A DNA stretch of 60,649 bases. Source: Candidatus Melainabacteria bacterium. Lineage in GTDB: Bacteria > Cyanobacteriota > Vampirovibrionia > 2-02-FULL-35-15. Where the stretch lies: positions 1 to 60,649 of the forward strand of contig JACPSL010000037.1 of NCBI GenBank assembly GCA_016193285.1, written 5' to 3'. Position 1 is the stretch's first letter; each line of letters begins with the position of its first letter. The notes beneath the pieces are model-generated. The model worked only from the letters and a program-made list of their open reading frames with translations, had not been told where the DNA came from and did not search any database. The translations under genes and the position numbers were made by a program. Shown here piece after piece: positions 1 to 7,531 of this stretch.

Positions 1-1
1 C

Positions 2-133
2 ATATTTTGTGCATTTGTTGCTTTTATTAGACTTGAATTAAGGAGGTTTAAAGATGGCATTACTTGGTATCAACAAAAATGGGATATCGTTAGAGACTCA
101 GTAAGAAATCATCTTGCTATGTCAACTGCGTAA
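2..133 (+). CDS. C-terminal end of a transposase (partial)
   Basis: An open frame enters from the left edge and ends at a TAA at 131-133, encoding 43 residues. The visible tail (FVAFIRLELRRF, then GITWYQQKWDIV and RDSVRNHLA) resembles the C-terminus of DDE transposases of the IS4/IS701 type, where a basic helix and a 'tWY..k..iVr..vr.yLa' stretch are common. The catalytic residues lie outside the window, so intactness cannot be judged. The sequence after it (134-240) contains inverted and direct repeats that could be the right end of the element. Family assignment rests on pattern memory only. Confidence 0.5.
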   Translation: MFCAFVAFIRLELRRFKDGITWYQQKWDIVRDSVRNHLAMSTA

Positions 134-170
134 GATATCTAGGTGTAAACCTTAAGCTGCAATAGCCAGT

Positions 171-229
171 TCTGGGATATAAATCTGTCCTTTATGGCTT
201 TACAATCTTTTGTCGAACGTTATCCCAGA
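171..229. repeat. 9-bp inverted repeat near transposase 3' end
   Basis: TCTGGGATA at 171-179 is matched exactly by its reverse complement TATCCCAGA at 221-229. It lies between the transposase stop and the toxin gene stop, so it may be IS-end structure or a long-loop hairpin between convergent genes. There is no T-tract for a classical terminator. Confidence 0.5.
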
Positions 230-234
230 TTCTC
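186..234 (+). repeat. IS-end-like repeat, copy A
   Basis: A segment starting TGTCCTTTATGG and containing AATCTTTTGTCGAAC recurs at 1491-1540 in the same orientation with only a few mismatches and small gaps. It follows the transposase fragment, so it is plausibly the terminal region of that IS. Together the two copies bracket the toxin-antitoxin genes and a small orphan frame. Confidence 0.55.
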
Positions 235-241
235 CGAATGT

Positions 242-607
242 TTACTTTAGAACCTCAGAAAATCCTAATGTGTCAATAATGTTTTCAGAAACCTTGTGCA
301 GTATCTCTTCATTAATAATTCCAACTTTCTTTATAAGGTTTAATTTATCAACGGTATAAACATGCCACCATACCACATAACTTTCTTTTATTAAATTATT
401 ATTCTTGTTTGGAATTATTTTAATTTCAAGTTCAGACTTCTGTCTTTTTGAAGACAATGGAACAATTACAATTGTAGGTAATATTTTATTTGCTTCATTG
501 GCTTGAATAACTATACATGGTCTATTATTTTTGCCTAATTCTCCCCTTCTGGAAGGGTTTAAATTAACTAGCCAAATATCCCCTTTTTCAATATTTTTTT
601 TAATCAA
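242..607 (-). CDS. pemK: PemK/MazF-family endoribonuclease toxin
   Basis: The 121-residue product has the N-terminal signature of the PemK/MazF family: GDIWLVNLNPS, then a short acidic/basic loop, then RPCIVIQAN and IVIVPLSS. Family members are mRNA interferases that cleave RNA unless bound by an antitoxin. The best start is a TTG at 605-607 embedded in the last codons of the upstream antitoxin, so the two frames overlap by 8 bases and are translationally coupled. Length is typical (about 110-120 residues), so the gene looks intact. The pair sits beside a transposase remnant, a common setting for mobile toxin-antitoxin modules. Confidence 0.85.
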   Translation of the reverse strand: MIKKNIEKGDIWLVNLNPSRRGELGKNNRPCIVIQANEANKILPTIVIVPLSSKRQKSELEIKIIPNKNNNLIKESYVVWWHVYTVDKLNLIKKVGIINEEILHKVSENIIDTLGFSEVLK

Positions 608-863
608 GCTCTTTGTTTAACTCCAATTGAGCTTTTTCAAATTCTAGAAATTCGTTTGCATCATAATTTTCAGCTATTTTTTTATAAGCATTAATTAAAG
701 CTTCTTTTCTTTTAATGAGAGATTCCTTTTTTCTTTGAGAAGCTAATGCAAAAGAAACAACTTTGCTAATAGGGGCATTTAAAAGTTTTGCTTTCTTTTT
801 TACATAGGAAGCAAGCTCCGGAACTAATGTTATTGAAAACTTTTCTGCTGTATTTTTTTTCAT
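600..863 (-). CDS. Antitoxin of the PemK/MazF pair
   Basis: An 87-residue, lysine- and glutamate-rich protein is encoded directly upstream of, and overlapping, the PemK-like toxin. Its N-terminal part (FSITLVPELASYVKKKAK) looks like a ribbon-helix-helix DNA-binding strand and helix; the C-terminal half (KRKEALINAYKKIAEN onward) is helical and acidic and would be the toxin-neutralising tail. The antitoxin-first order is the usual one. Three GTAGGAT iterons lie between its -10 box and its start codon, consistent with autoregulation. The assignment rests mainly on gene context and fold pattern. Confidence 0.75.
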   Translation of the reverse strand: MKKNTAEKFSITLVPELASYVKKKAKLLNAPISKVVSFALASQRKKESLIKRKEALINAYKKIAENYDANEFLEFEKAQLELNKELD

Positions 864-869
864 GTCCTT

Positions 870-898
870 ATCCTACCATAATCCTACTGCTATCCTAC
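870..898 (-). promoter_or_regulatory. Three-iteron operator of the toxin-antitoxin genes
   Basis: On the minus strand GTAGGAT occurs three times, starting exactly 11 bp apart (plus-strand 870-876, 881-887, 892-898), between a TATAAT box and the antitoxin ATG. One copy per helical turn puts all three on the same DNA face, as expected for cooperative binding of a ribbon-helix-helix antitoxin. The repeats are directly visible; the regulator is inferred. Confidence 0.75.
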
Positions 899-903
899 CG
901 TAA

Positions 904-909
904 ATTATA
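904..909 (-). promoter_or_regulatory. -10 box of toxin-antitoxin promoter
   Basis: A perfect TATAAT on the minus strand lies just upstream of the three iterons. No convincing -35 hexamer is seen at 17 bp. Transcription would start inside or next to the iterons, so a bound antitoxin would block initiation. Confidence 0.6.
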
Positions 910-1183
910 CCCATTTTAATTAAGATTATGTAAATGCCGAGAAAACCAGTTAAATAATAAAATTAAGATTCTTTATTTGTCATTGTAATTTTAGTTGACG
1001 CTCTTAACTTTAAGATTAAATCATTATAAATGTTTTTTATATGCCGCAAGACAAGCTTGCGGCTCTCGCTGCTAACCCTTACAGGGGACCGGTTTTGGTG
1101 AATAAATCACACAAAGCCTATATTTGTTTTACAAAATTAACAATCTTTTTATTTTTAGCTTAAATAGATTTAATGTAAGTGCC
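910..1183. other. Intergenic gap without recognisable gene
   Basis: No coding frame of note is seen here. The only structured part is a GC-rich patch around 1041-1100 that contains a perfect 8-bp-stem hairpin, listed separately. Confidence 0.6.
1043..1063. repeat. Perfect GC-rich hairpin
   Basis: GCCGCAAG at 1043-1050 and CTTGCGGC at 1056-1063 form an 8-bp stem with a 5-base loop. It stands out against the AT-rich background and is not followed by a T-tract, so a dispersed palindromic repeat is more likely than a terminator. Confidence 0.5.
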
Positions 1184-1213
1184 TTGACTTTGACGTAATG
1201 AATTTGATATATA
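1184..1213 (+). promoter_or_regulatory. Sigma-70 type promoter
   Basis: TTGACT (1184-1189) and TATATA (1208-1213) are separated by 18 bp. This is a plausible promoter for the small frame at 1245 and perhaps the genes beyond it. Confidence 0.45.
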
Positions 1214-1244
1214 AATAGTATACTTTAGAAAGTTGAGATATGTG

Positions 1245-1487
1245 ATGTTCATTGGAAGAAGTGGAATGCTCGGATTAAATAAAGATAGTAAACAACCAAG
1301 AACACTTATTGGAGAAATATCAGAAATTGGCAGATTAGCAGGACCAAAACCTAATGGAGTTGAACTAAATGATTGGATGTTTAACTTTACACCTGATAAA
1401 AAGAGATATGGAGATTTTCTTAGAGGGCTTTTTCATCTCGCGGTTTCGTATCCAATTAAATTTTATATTGACATCACCGAAAGATAA
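1245..1487 (+). CDS. Small hypothetical protein
   Basis: This is an 80-residue frame (ATG at 1245; an in-frame TTG at 1233 is possible) downstream of a good promoter. The product contains LIGEISEIGRLAG, then a Gly/Pro turn, then DWMFNFTPDKKRYGDF and a hydrophobic C-terminal stretch. I do not recognise a family. The stop lies 3 bases before copy B of the IS-end-like repeat, so it may be a truncated cargo gene. It could also be a chance frame, as no Shine-Dalgarno is visible. Confidence 0.4.
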   Translation: MFIGRSGMLGLNKDSKQPRTLIGEISEIGRLAGPKPNGVELNDWMFNFTPDKKRYGDFLRGLFHLAVSYPIKFYIDITER

Positions 1488-1490
1488 ACA

Positions 1491-1540
1491 TGTCCTTTAT
1501 GGTTTATAATCTTTTGTCGAACTCGTTGTCCACGATTTTC
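1491..1540 (+). repeat. IS-end-like repeat, copy B
   Basis: This is the partner of the repeat at 186-234: TGTCCTTTATGG followed by TAATCTTTTGTCGAAC. No transposase lies next to this copy, so it looks like a solo end left by an element or one boundary of a composite unit. Confidence 0.55.
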
Positions 1541-1590
1541 ATGGTATTATTTAATCTAATTATATCTAAAAATATTCTTGGAGGAAAATT

Positions 1591-2028
1591 ATGAGCTTAA
1601 GAACTACTTTCTATACAATTATGGCTGGAGCTTTGGTTGGTACTGGAAGTATGCCTTTTATTGCTAAGGCTGATCAAGCTGAAAGACCTGCACAAGTACA
1701 TAAAGAACTAACAGAAAAAGAAAAGATAAATGAAGAGATTGAAAGAGCAAGAAAAATTGTTGAAGAGATGCAAAAAGGAGGACTTTCACATGAAGAGATT
1801 CAGGAAAGAGCAAGATTATTAGTTCATATCTTTGACAAAAACTTAGCCAAATTAGAAAAAGGAGAAGAGATAAAGGTGCTTACTAGAAAAGAGGTAGAAG
1901 AACTTACTAACAAAATGAAACAAATTTATTTAGCACTTGGAACTCTTGCTTTAGGAGCATTTGGTGTCTATGGCATAACATGGTATAAACGCATGAAAAG
2001 ATTGACAACAGGAAACAATGTAAGTTAG
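1591..2028 (+). CDS. Hypothetical exported/membrane-anchored coiled-coil protein
   Basis: The 145-residue product starts with a signal-like hydrophobic stretch (residues 4-26, ending ...PFIAKADQA). The middle (residues 40-110) is rich in Glu, Lys and Arg with heptad-like spacing and should form a long helix or coiled coil. A second hydrophobic segment (about 112-130, LALGTLALGAFGVYGI) precedes a basic tail (WYKRMKRL), as in a C-terminal membrane anchor. GGAGG at 1580-1584, 6 bases before the ATG, is one of the best Shine-Dalgarno sites in the window. I do not recognise a family. A periplasmic helix anchored at the inner membrane is the most that can be said. Confidence 0.6.
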   Translation: MSLRTTFYTIMAGALVGTGSMPFIAKADQAERPAQVHKELTEKEKINEEIERARKIVEEMQKGGLSHEEIQERARLLVHIFDKNLAKLEKGEEIKVLTRKEVEELTNKMKQIYLALGTLALGAFGVYGITWYKRMKRLTTGNNVS

Positions 2029-2102
2029 TTTTACACCACTTGCATACTACTCAAACCAATTAGTATAATAAAATCTTGTGTTAATTTAATCTCTATCAAA
2101 TC

Positions 2103-2519
2103 ATGAAAAAGAATTTATTTATAATTTTAATTTTGCTAACTATAGTTTCTTTTGTTTGCCCTGCTAAAGCTACAATAATTGATAAAGAAACTATTGAAAC
2201 AACTTCTAAACAAATTACAGGAATTACTACTGGCTGTGTTTTAGGTCCAGTATTTGCTATACCAAGAGGACTTATTAGTGGAATTGATAAAGGTTCAAAA
2301 TCATTTGCCACCTTTCTTGGTGGAGAAGAAGTTTTAACTTATAGAATATTAGGCGCTCTGACTTATGGTGTAATTGAAGGTACAGCAGGTGGAATTATAA
2401 GTATTTTTAAGTCAGAAAAAGATGCAATTCAATATGGAATCAGCGATCCTTGGACTAAAGAAAACTTTAGTTTATCTGGTAATAGTTTTATAGATTATGA
2501 TCCATTTACTTGGGATTAG
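2103..2519 (+). CDS. Hypothetical secreted protein
   Basis: A 138-residue product begins with a classical signal peptide (KK, then FIILILLTIVSFV, cleavage after PAKA near residue 24). The mature part is rich in Gly, Ile and Ser (GITTGCVLGPVFAIPRGLI; YGVIEGTAGGIISIF) and ends in an acidic/aromatic tail (DYDPFTWD). The glycine-spaced stretches resemble glycine-zipper segments. No Shine-Dalgarno is seen upstream of the ATG. Family and function are unknown. It precedes prfA by 33 bases and may share its transcript. Confidence 0.6.
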   Translation: MKKNLFIILILLTIVSFVCPAKATIIDKETIETTSKQITGITTGCVLGPVFAIPRGLISGIDKGSKSFATFLGGEEVLTYRILGALTYGVIEGTAGGIISIFKSEKDAIQYGISDPWTKENFSLSGNSFIDYDPFTWD

Positions 2520-2552
2520 CAAAACATTAGCTAAGTAGATATAAGTAAAGTA

Positions 2553-3629
2553 ATGGATCAAATATTAATAAAAAAATTAAACGATATAGAAAAAACTTAC
2601 AATGAGCTTGGCAAAAAGCTCGCAGACCCTGCTATTTATGGAGACCAGGAACAACTTAAAAAAACATCTAAAGCAAAAAAATCATTACAGGAAACTTATG
2701 ACTTATATCAGAAATTTAAATCTTTTAATAAAGAATTAGAAGGTGCAAAGGAAATTATAAAAAATGAAGTGGATGCTTCATTAATAGAGCTTGCACAAAG
2801 TGAGATTAATGAAATTACAAAAGAACTAATAAATATAGAAAATCGTTTAAGAATTTTACTTTTACCAAAAGATCCAAATGATGAAAAAAATATTATGCTT
2901 GAAATTCGTGCTGCAGCTGGCGGTGAAGAATCATCAATATTTGCAGGAGATCTTCTTAGAATGTATACAAAATATGCTGACAAGCAAGCCTGGCATACAA
3001 AAATTGTTGATTCAAATCCTGGTGATATTGGAGGTTATAAGATAGTAATTTTTGAAATTACAGGTGAAAATGTTTATAGCAAACTTAAATATGAATCAGG
3101 TGTTCATAGAGTTCAAAGAGTACCTGTTACAGAAGCTTCAGGACGGGTACACACAAGCACTGTTACAGTTGCTGTAATGCCTGAAGTAGATGAAGTAGAT
3201 ATAAAAATTGATCCAAACGATCTTGAAATTACAACAGCTCGTTCTGGTGGTGCTGGTGGTCAAAATGTAAATAAAGTAGAAACAGCTGTTCGTATTGTTC
3301 ACAAACCAACAGGAACTATGGTGCATTGTACTGAAGAGAGAAGCCAAAAACAAAACAGAGAAAGAGCTATGCAAATTCTAAGAGCAAAACTTTATGATAT
3401 GGAATTACAAAAACAACAAAAAGAAATTTATGAAAAAAGAAAAATGCAAGTTGGTACTGGTGATCGCTCTGAAAAAATAAGGACATATAATTTTAAAGAT
3501 AATAGAATTACAGATCATAGATTAAATCAAAATTTTAATTTAAATACTGCTTTAGAAGGTGAATTAGAACCTGTTATTGAAGCCTGTATAGCAGAAGATC
3601 AAAAACAACAATTGCAAGCCTTGGTTTAA
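2553..3629 (+). CDS. prfA: Peptide chain release factor 1
   Basis: The 358-residue length matches RF1. The product carries the universal GGQ motif (G235-G236-Q237, within [17 protein letters not shown]) that triggers peptidyl-tRNA hydrolysis. It also has the class-defining PxT tripeptide ([14 protein letters not shown]) that reads UAA/UAG, where RF2 would have SPF. The N-terminal coiled-coil domain and the [19 protein letters not shown] block are present. It terminates the translation of proteins at ribosomes. Its stop overlaps the stop of the convergent uppS gene by 4 bases, so no terminator separates them. Confidence 0.97.
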   Translation: MDQILIKKLNDIEKTYNELGKKLADPAIYGDQEQLKKTSKAKKSLQETYDLYQKFKSFNKELEGAKEIIKNEVDASLIELAQSEINEITKELINIENRLRILLLPKDPNDEKNIMLEIRAAAGGEESSIFAGDLLRMYTKYADKQAWHTKIVDSNPGDIGGYKIVIFEITGENVYSKLKYESGVHRVQRVPVTEASGRVHTSTVTVAVMPEVDEVDIKIDPNDLEITTARSGGAGGQNVNKVETAVRIVHKPTGTMVHCTEERSQKQNRERAMQILRAKLYDMELQKQQKEIYEKRKMQVGTGDRSEKIRTYNFKDNRITDHRLNQNFNLNTALEGELEPVIEACIAEDQKQQLQALV

Positions 3630-4369
3630 ATTCCAAATCTTCTTTGCCTTCTACTAAATTCTTCAATTGCTTTATCCAGCTCATTTTGATTAAAATCAGG
3701 CCATAATGTTTCAGTAGAATAAAACTCAGTATAAGCACATTGCCAGAGAAGATAATTACTTATTCTTTGTTCTCCACCTGTTCTAATTAAAAGCTCTGGA
3801 TCAGGAATATCTTTTGTAAGCAATTTTGAACTTATTAATTCAGGAGTAATATTACCAATTTTAATTTCATTAGCTAACACTTTTTTTGTAATTTCTTTTA
3901 CTGCATAAGCAATTTCTGCTCTACTTCCATAATTAAGTGCAACATTAAGATTTATTCCTGTATTATTTTTTGTTTTTTCCATTGCATCATTTAAAACTTC
4001 TGGAAGTGGAAGTGGAAGTTCATTATAAAATCCAATAAATTTAATTCTTACATTTCTCCTACACAGCTCATCAATTTCTTTTTGAAGTGCATCTTGGACC
4101 AAAAACATTAAAAAATCAACTTCATCTTTTTTTCTATTCCAGTTTTCAGTTGAAAAAGCATAAACAGTCAGATACTTCACACCTAAATAATCATTTGCAT
4201 ATCTTGTAATTTTCTTTAAAGCTTGAACACCTTCTCTGTGTCCAAACATTGTTGGTAAATTTTTACTTTTAGCCCAACGCCTGTTGCCATCCATAATAAT
4301 GGCAATATGCTTAGGAATTATCTTTTGCTTAAACTCTGTGTCTTCTTTTTTTGTAAGAAGATTTTTCAT
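3626..4369 (-). CDS. uppS: Isoprenyl (undecaprenyl) diphosphate synthase
   Basis: The 247-residue cis-prenyltransferase has the conserved [13 protein letters not shown] block (the Asp binds the diphosphate and Mg), then [21 protein letters not shown] and the C-terminal [21 protein letters not shown] signature. The enzyme adds isopentenyl units to farnesyl diphosphate to build the undecaprenyl lipid carrier of cell-wall synthesis. Only 20 bases separate its ATG from the divergent argG ATG. A TAAAAT hexamer 7 bases before its start fits a leaderless transcript. Confidence 0.96.
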   Translation of the reverse strand: MKNLLTKKEDTEFKQKIIPKHIAIIMDGNRRWAKSKNLPTMFGHREGVQALKKITRYANDYLGVKYLTVYAFSTENWNRKKDEVDFLMFLVQDALQKEIDELCRRNVRIKFIGFYNELPLPLPEVLNDAMEKTKNNTGINLNVALNYGSRAEIAYAVKEITKKVLANEIKIGNITPELISSKLLTKDIPDPELLIRTGGEQRISNYLLWQCAYTEFYSTETLWPDFNQNELDKAIEEFSRRQRRFGI

Positions 4370-4376
4370 ATGCTAT

Positions 4377-4382
4377 ATTTTA
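4377..4382 (-). promoter_or_regulatory. -10 box of uppS
   Basis: TAAAAT on the minus strand ends 7 bases before the uppS ATG, placing the transcription start at or next to the start codon. It overlaps the TATATT/TATTTT candidate for argG on the other strand (4374-4381), so the divergent genes share a 20-bp promoter core. Confidence 0.5.
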
Positions 4383-4389
4383 TCAGGTC

Positions 4390-5574
4390 ATGAAAGAAGA
4401 AAAATGTAAAAAAGTTGTCCTAGCATATTCAGGTGGACTTGATACATCGGTTGCTATTAGGTGGTTACTTGAAAATAAAGCAGACAAAGTTATTGCACTT
4501 GCAATTGATTTAGGGCAAGGAAGAGAACTTAAATCAATCCAGGAAAAAGCCTTAAAAATTGGTGCTTCTGAGTCTCTTGTAATTGATGCTAAAAAAGAAT
4601 TTATAAGTGAATATATTTGGCCAGCATTATTTGCAAACGCAATCTACGGTGATTATCCTTTAGCAACAGCACTTGCAAGACCACTTATTGCTAAGCTCTT
4701 AGTTAAAGTAGCTTTATCAAAAAAAGCAGATGCAATTGCACATGGCAGTACAGGTAAAGGAAATGATCAAGTTCGTTTTGATGTTTCGATCATGGCTCTT
4801 GCACCACATTTAAAAATAATTGCACCAGCACGTGAGTGGAAAATGACAAGAGAAAAATCTATTAAATATGCCAAGGAACATTTTATTCCAGTGCCTCTAA
4901 ATAAAAAATCTATTTATAGTGTTGATTTGAATCTTTGGGGAAGATCAGTGGAATGTGGAATCTTAGAAGATGCCTGGAAAGAACCACCAGAAGATGCTTA
5001 TGCATTGACAAAAAACATAAACTCTTCACTATCAAAACCTACTTATATAAATATCGGATTTAAAGATGGGATTCCAGTTACTTTAAATAAGAAAAAATAC
5101 AACGACATAAATTTTATTCAAAGATTAAATCAAATTGCAGGAAATCACGGAGTAGGCAGAATTGATCAAATTGAAAATAGAGTAGTAGGAATTAAAAGTA
5201 GAGAAATATATGAAGCTCCAGCAGCAATAGTTTTATTAAAAGCACATAAAGACTTAGAATCACTTGTTCATACAAGAGAAACAATTTTATTTAAATCTTT
5301 GTTGGATCAAAAATATTCACAATTAATCTATGATGGTCGCTGGTTTAATCCTTTAAGAGAAGCAATTGATGAGTTTAATAAATATATTCAAAAAAGAGTA
5401 ACAGGAATAATTAGAGTAAAACTTTTTAAGGGAAATGTAACAATTGTTGGGCGAAAATCCCCATTTTCACTTTATAAACAAAAACTTGCAACTTATGGGA
5501 AGGGTGATTTATTTGATCAGAGCTCAGCAGAAGGATTTATAAAATTATTTGGGCTGGATTTAAAATCTATTTAA
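4390..5574 (+). CDS. argG: Argininosuccinate synthase
   Basis: The 394-residue product has the PP-loop ATP-binding motif AYSGGLDTS at the N-terminus. HGSTGKGNDQVRF and the SVDLNLWGRSVECGILEDAW block follow, as is typical of argininosuccinate synthase. It joins citrulline and aspartate using ATP in arginine synthesis; argB lies elsewhere in the window. Its last 79 bases (5486-5564) are duplicated at 6891-6969, on the far side of the caspase-like gene. The current C-terminus reads LDLKSI; the other copy continues differently. Confidence 0.96.
   Translation: MKEEKCKKVVLAYSGGLDTSVAIRWLLENKADKVIALAIDLGQGRELKSIQEKALKIGASESLVIDAKKEFISEYIWPALFANAIYGDYPLATALARPLIAKLLVKVALSKKADAIAHGSTGKGNDQVRFDVSIMALAPHLKIIAPAREWKMTREKSIKYAKEHFIPVPLNKKSIYSVDLNLWGRSVECGILEDAWKEPPEDAYALTKNINSSLSKPTYINIGFKDGIPVTLNKKKYNDINFIQRLNQIAGNHGVGRIDQIENRVVGIKSREIYEAPAAIVLLKAHKDLESLVHTRETILFKSLLDQKYSQLIYDGRWFNPLREAIDEFNKYIQKRVTGIIRVKLFKGNVTIVGRKSPFSLYKQKLATYGKGDLFDQSSAEGFIKLFGLDLKSI
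5486..5564 (+). repeat. Direct repeat copy 1 (argG 3' end)
   Basis: This 79-bp segment inside the 3' end of argG matches 6891-6969 at 76 of 79 positions without gaps. The two copies are in the same orientation and bracket the caspase-like gene. Confidence 0.95.
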
Positions 5575-6842
5575 GCTAAAGCATTTAGTTGACTTTTCAA
5601 TTTATCATTTTCAATTGCAGTAATTCCTGCACCGCTATGGCAAGAATCAAAAATTGTTACTGCTTCTATGTCCTTTAAATATTTGTTATATAGTTCTTTA
5701 ATTTGCTCTTCAGTTAAATTATTATTTTTGTTTAAACCAAAAAGAAATCTTTCTGCTCCCTGTTTTTTACTATTTTCAACAGAAACTCCTTCTTGCAATC
5801 CATCGCTACCACCATGTCCGTTGTAAACAATATAAAGCTTTCCAATATTATTCTCTTTTAATCTTGTAGAAATTTCTTTTAACTTGTTTTCAAGCTCTTC
5901 AAAAGTTGGTGTAGTCAAACTGCTGATTTGCTTACAGTGATTATTAGATGTTTCATTAATTGCTTTAGTTAAAACTTTTTCATTTTTTGCAAATTGCTCC
6001 TGCTCTTTGACCGTGTTAGCATCTCCATGAATAAACAGAACTTCAAAGTTAACATTTTTATCCTTTGTTGAGTCTGTACTTAATCTGTGAGTCAATGCTT
6101 GTGGGAGCACACCATTACCATGATACTCACTTTCAGATTTTAGGAAAGCATTTTCTATTGAAGAACCGTTGTTGACTTTGTCTGCAATGAATTTGCTTAC
6201 ACCTGGAGGAGCTTCAGATTCTTGAACTGTAGAGGCAAAAAAACTATGTTTTTCAGGATAGCGTTTTGTTCCACTTTCTGAAAGTTGAAGAATGTTTTTA
6301 CTGGATGTTGCAAGATGCTTTTGTGTTAAAGGATAAATCAAAGGTAGGAGTGTACTGACTAAACGCAATTTTTCAAAAACTGTGTTTGATTTTTTAGAAG
6401 CTGTTTCTAGTTCATCAATACTTTTTGCGTTCTTGATTTCATTCGACAAGCTCTTGGTACTCTCAACACCTTGGAGAAATACTTCTTTTAGATCATTTTG
6501 GATTTTAATTAAAGATTCTGCTGAATCTCCTTTGTTTAATAGTAACTTATGTAAGCTATTACAAATATTTTTTAACTCACTATCTTTTTCACACTTTTCT
6601 GTTAGATTTGATACAGCAAGTAATAATTTCTCTCGAATTTGCTCTTTTGTAGTAGCACCATTAAAAATACTAGCTACTCCACTCTTATTAGCTAGTATTG
6701 GTTTATCATCTTTATCTGTAACAGTTTCTCTTCCACTCTTGGCTAGTACTGGTTTATCATCTTTATCTGTAACAGTTTCTCTTCCATTATTGGTTGGTGT
6801 TGATCCAAAAGAAGATATCGAAATATTGTTAATTTCTGTCAT
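5571..6842 (-). CDS. Caspase-like (C14-type) protease, orthocaspase candidate
   Basis: The C-terminal third of this 423-residue protein has the caspase-fold catalytic dyad: IVYNGHGG (His343) and TIFDSCHSGAG (Cys401), each after a hydrophobic strand. The p20-like core starts around residue 275 (VNFEVLFIHGDAN). These proteases of bacteria cleave after Arg/Lys and are linked to stress and cell-death responses. The N-terminal 270 residues are Ser/Lys/Glu-rich and mostly helical, with a tandem 17-residue repeat (GRETVTDKDDKP). There is no signal peptide. The protein ends only 22 residues after the catalytic Cys, so the p10-like part is missing or very short. The gene overlaps the argG stop by 4 bases and is bracketed by two copies of the argG tail, pointing to acquisition by insertion. 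Confidence 0.8.
   Translation of the reverse strand: MTEINNISISSFGSTPTNNGRETVTDKDDKPVLAKSGRETVTDKDDKPILANKSGVASIFNGATTKEQIREKLLLAVSNLTEKCEKDSELKNICNSLHKLLLNKGDSAESLIKIQNDLKEVFLQGVESTKSLSNEIKNAKSIDELETASKKSNTVFEKLRLVSTLLPLIYPLTQKHLATSSKNILQLSESGTKRYPEKHSFFASTVQESEAPPGVSKFIADKVNNGSSIENAFLKSESEYHGNGVLPQALTHRLSTDSTKDKNVNFEVLFIHGDANTVKEQEQFAKNEKVLTKAINETSNNHCKQISSLTTPTFEELENKLKEISTRLKENNIGKLYIVYNGHGGSDGLQEGVSVENSKKQGAERFLFGLNKNNNLTEEQIKELYNKYLKDIEAVTIFDSCHSGAGITAIENDKLKSQLNALA
6691..6792 (-). repeat. 51-bp tandem repeat inside the caspase-like gene
   Basis: Two consecutive 51-bp units, nearly identical, encode GRETVTDKDDKP followed by V/ILA and a short linker. The in-frame duplication lies in the disordered-looking N-terminus and seems recent. 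Confidence 0.85.
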
Positions 6843-6890
6843 GTTTTTGAGGCTATTATCTCAGCTTAAAATTATGAGTAGGTTAACGAT

Positions 6891-6969
6891 TTGCAACTTA
6901 TGGAAAAGGTGATTTATTTGATCAGAGCTCAGCAGAAGGGTTTATAAAATTATTTGGGCTGGATTTAAA
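6891..6969 (+). repeat. Direct repeat copy 2 (orphan argG tail)
   Basis: This is a gap-free copy of 5486-5564 with three substitutions (GGGAAG/GGAAAA and GGATTT/GGGTTT). Read in the argG frame it stays open (ATYGKGDLFDQSSAEG, then GLDLK) and runs on past the repeat. It is an orphan tail of argG, separated from the gene body by the caspase-like gene. GTTAAC occurs just before and just after it. Confidence 0.95.
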
Positions 6970-6970
6970 G

Positions 6971-7516
6971 TTAACTAGCCCACTTCACGGTACATCCAAT
7001 AGCTTGTGTCTCTGAACTTTTAATTTCTTTATTAGCAAGAACTGCTTCAATAGCTTCTTTTAAGTCTTGCTTGGTAACTTTCTTGGGTTCTTTGTAATTA
7101 TCATCAATTCTGCCATGATACTTTAAAACTTTGTTTTGATCAAAGACAAAAACTTCTGGCGTATAACTTGCACCAAACTTTTTTACAATTTCCTGGGTTT
7201 GATCTCTAAGATAAGGAAAGTTATATCCTTTTTCTTTAGCTCTTTTAATCATATTTTCAAAGCTGTCTTCAGGATAATTTATTTCATTGTTAGAATTTAT
7301 TGCTACAAAAGAAACTAATTTATCTTTAAAAAAACTTTGTAAATCAATAAGTCTTTGTTCATATGCTTGAACATAAGGACAATGATTACAAGTAAACATT
7401 ACTACTAATACTTTACTGTCTTTAAATAAGCTTGGTGTATAGTTCTTGCCATCAATGCCTGGTAAGTTAAAATCAGGTAATTTAGAACCTATTTTTAAGT
7501 GATTTTGTGTAAGCAT
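6971..7516 (-). CDS. Thioredoxin-like/AhpC-TSA family protein
   Basis: The 181-residue product has a thioredoxin fold: GSKLPDFNLPGIDGKNYTPSLF at the start, then VVMFTCNHCPYVQAY with a CxxC (CNHC) redox motif, and the cis-Pro region ASYTPEVFVFD. It lacks a signal peptide, so it should be cytoplasmic. The C-terminal IGCTVKW is typical of a bacterial 'thioredoxin family protein' group whose substrate is not established. Its stop lies one base beyond the orphan argG tail, so it was the original convergent neighbour of argG. Confidence 0.85.
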   Translation of the reverse strand: MLTQNHLKIGSKLPDFNLPGIDGKNYTPSLFKDSKVLVVMFTCNHCPYVQAYEQRLIDLQSFFKDKLVSFVAINSNNEINYPEDSFENMIKRAKEKGYNFPYLRDQTQEIVKKFGASYTPEVFVFDQNKVLKYHGRIDDNYKEPKKVTKQDLKEAIEAVLANKEIKSSETQAIGCTVKWAS

Positions 7517-7531
7517 TTTTAAATCCCCTTT

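Noticed and set aside
6382-6912. Plus-strand frame of 176 codons opposite the caspase-like gene
   Set aside because: Its Ser/Leu repeats are simply the reverse complement of the 51-bp repeat; the minus-strand frame has the catalytic motifs.
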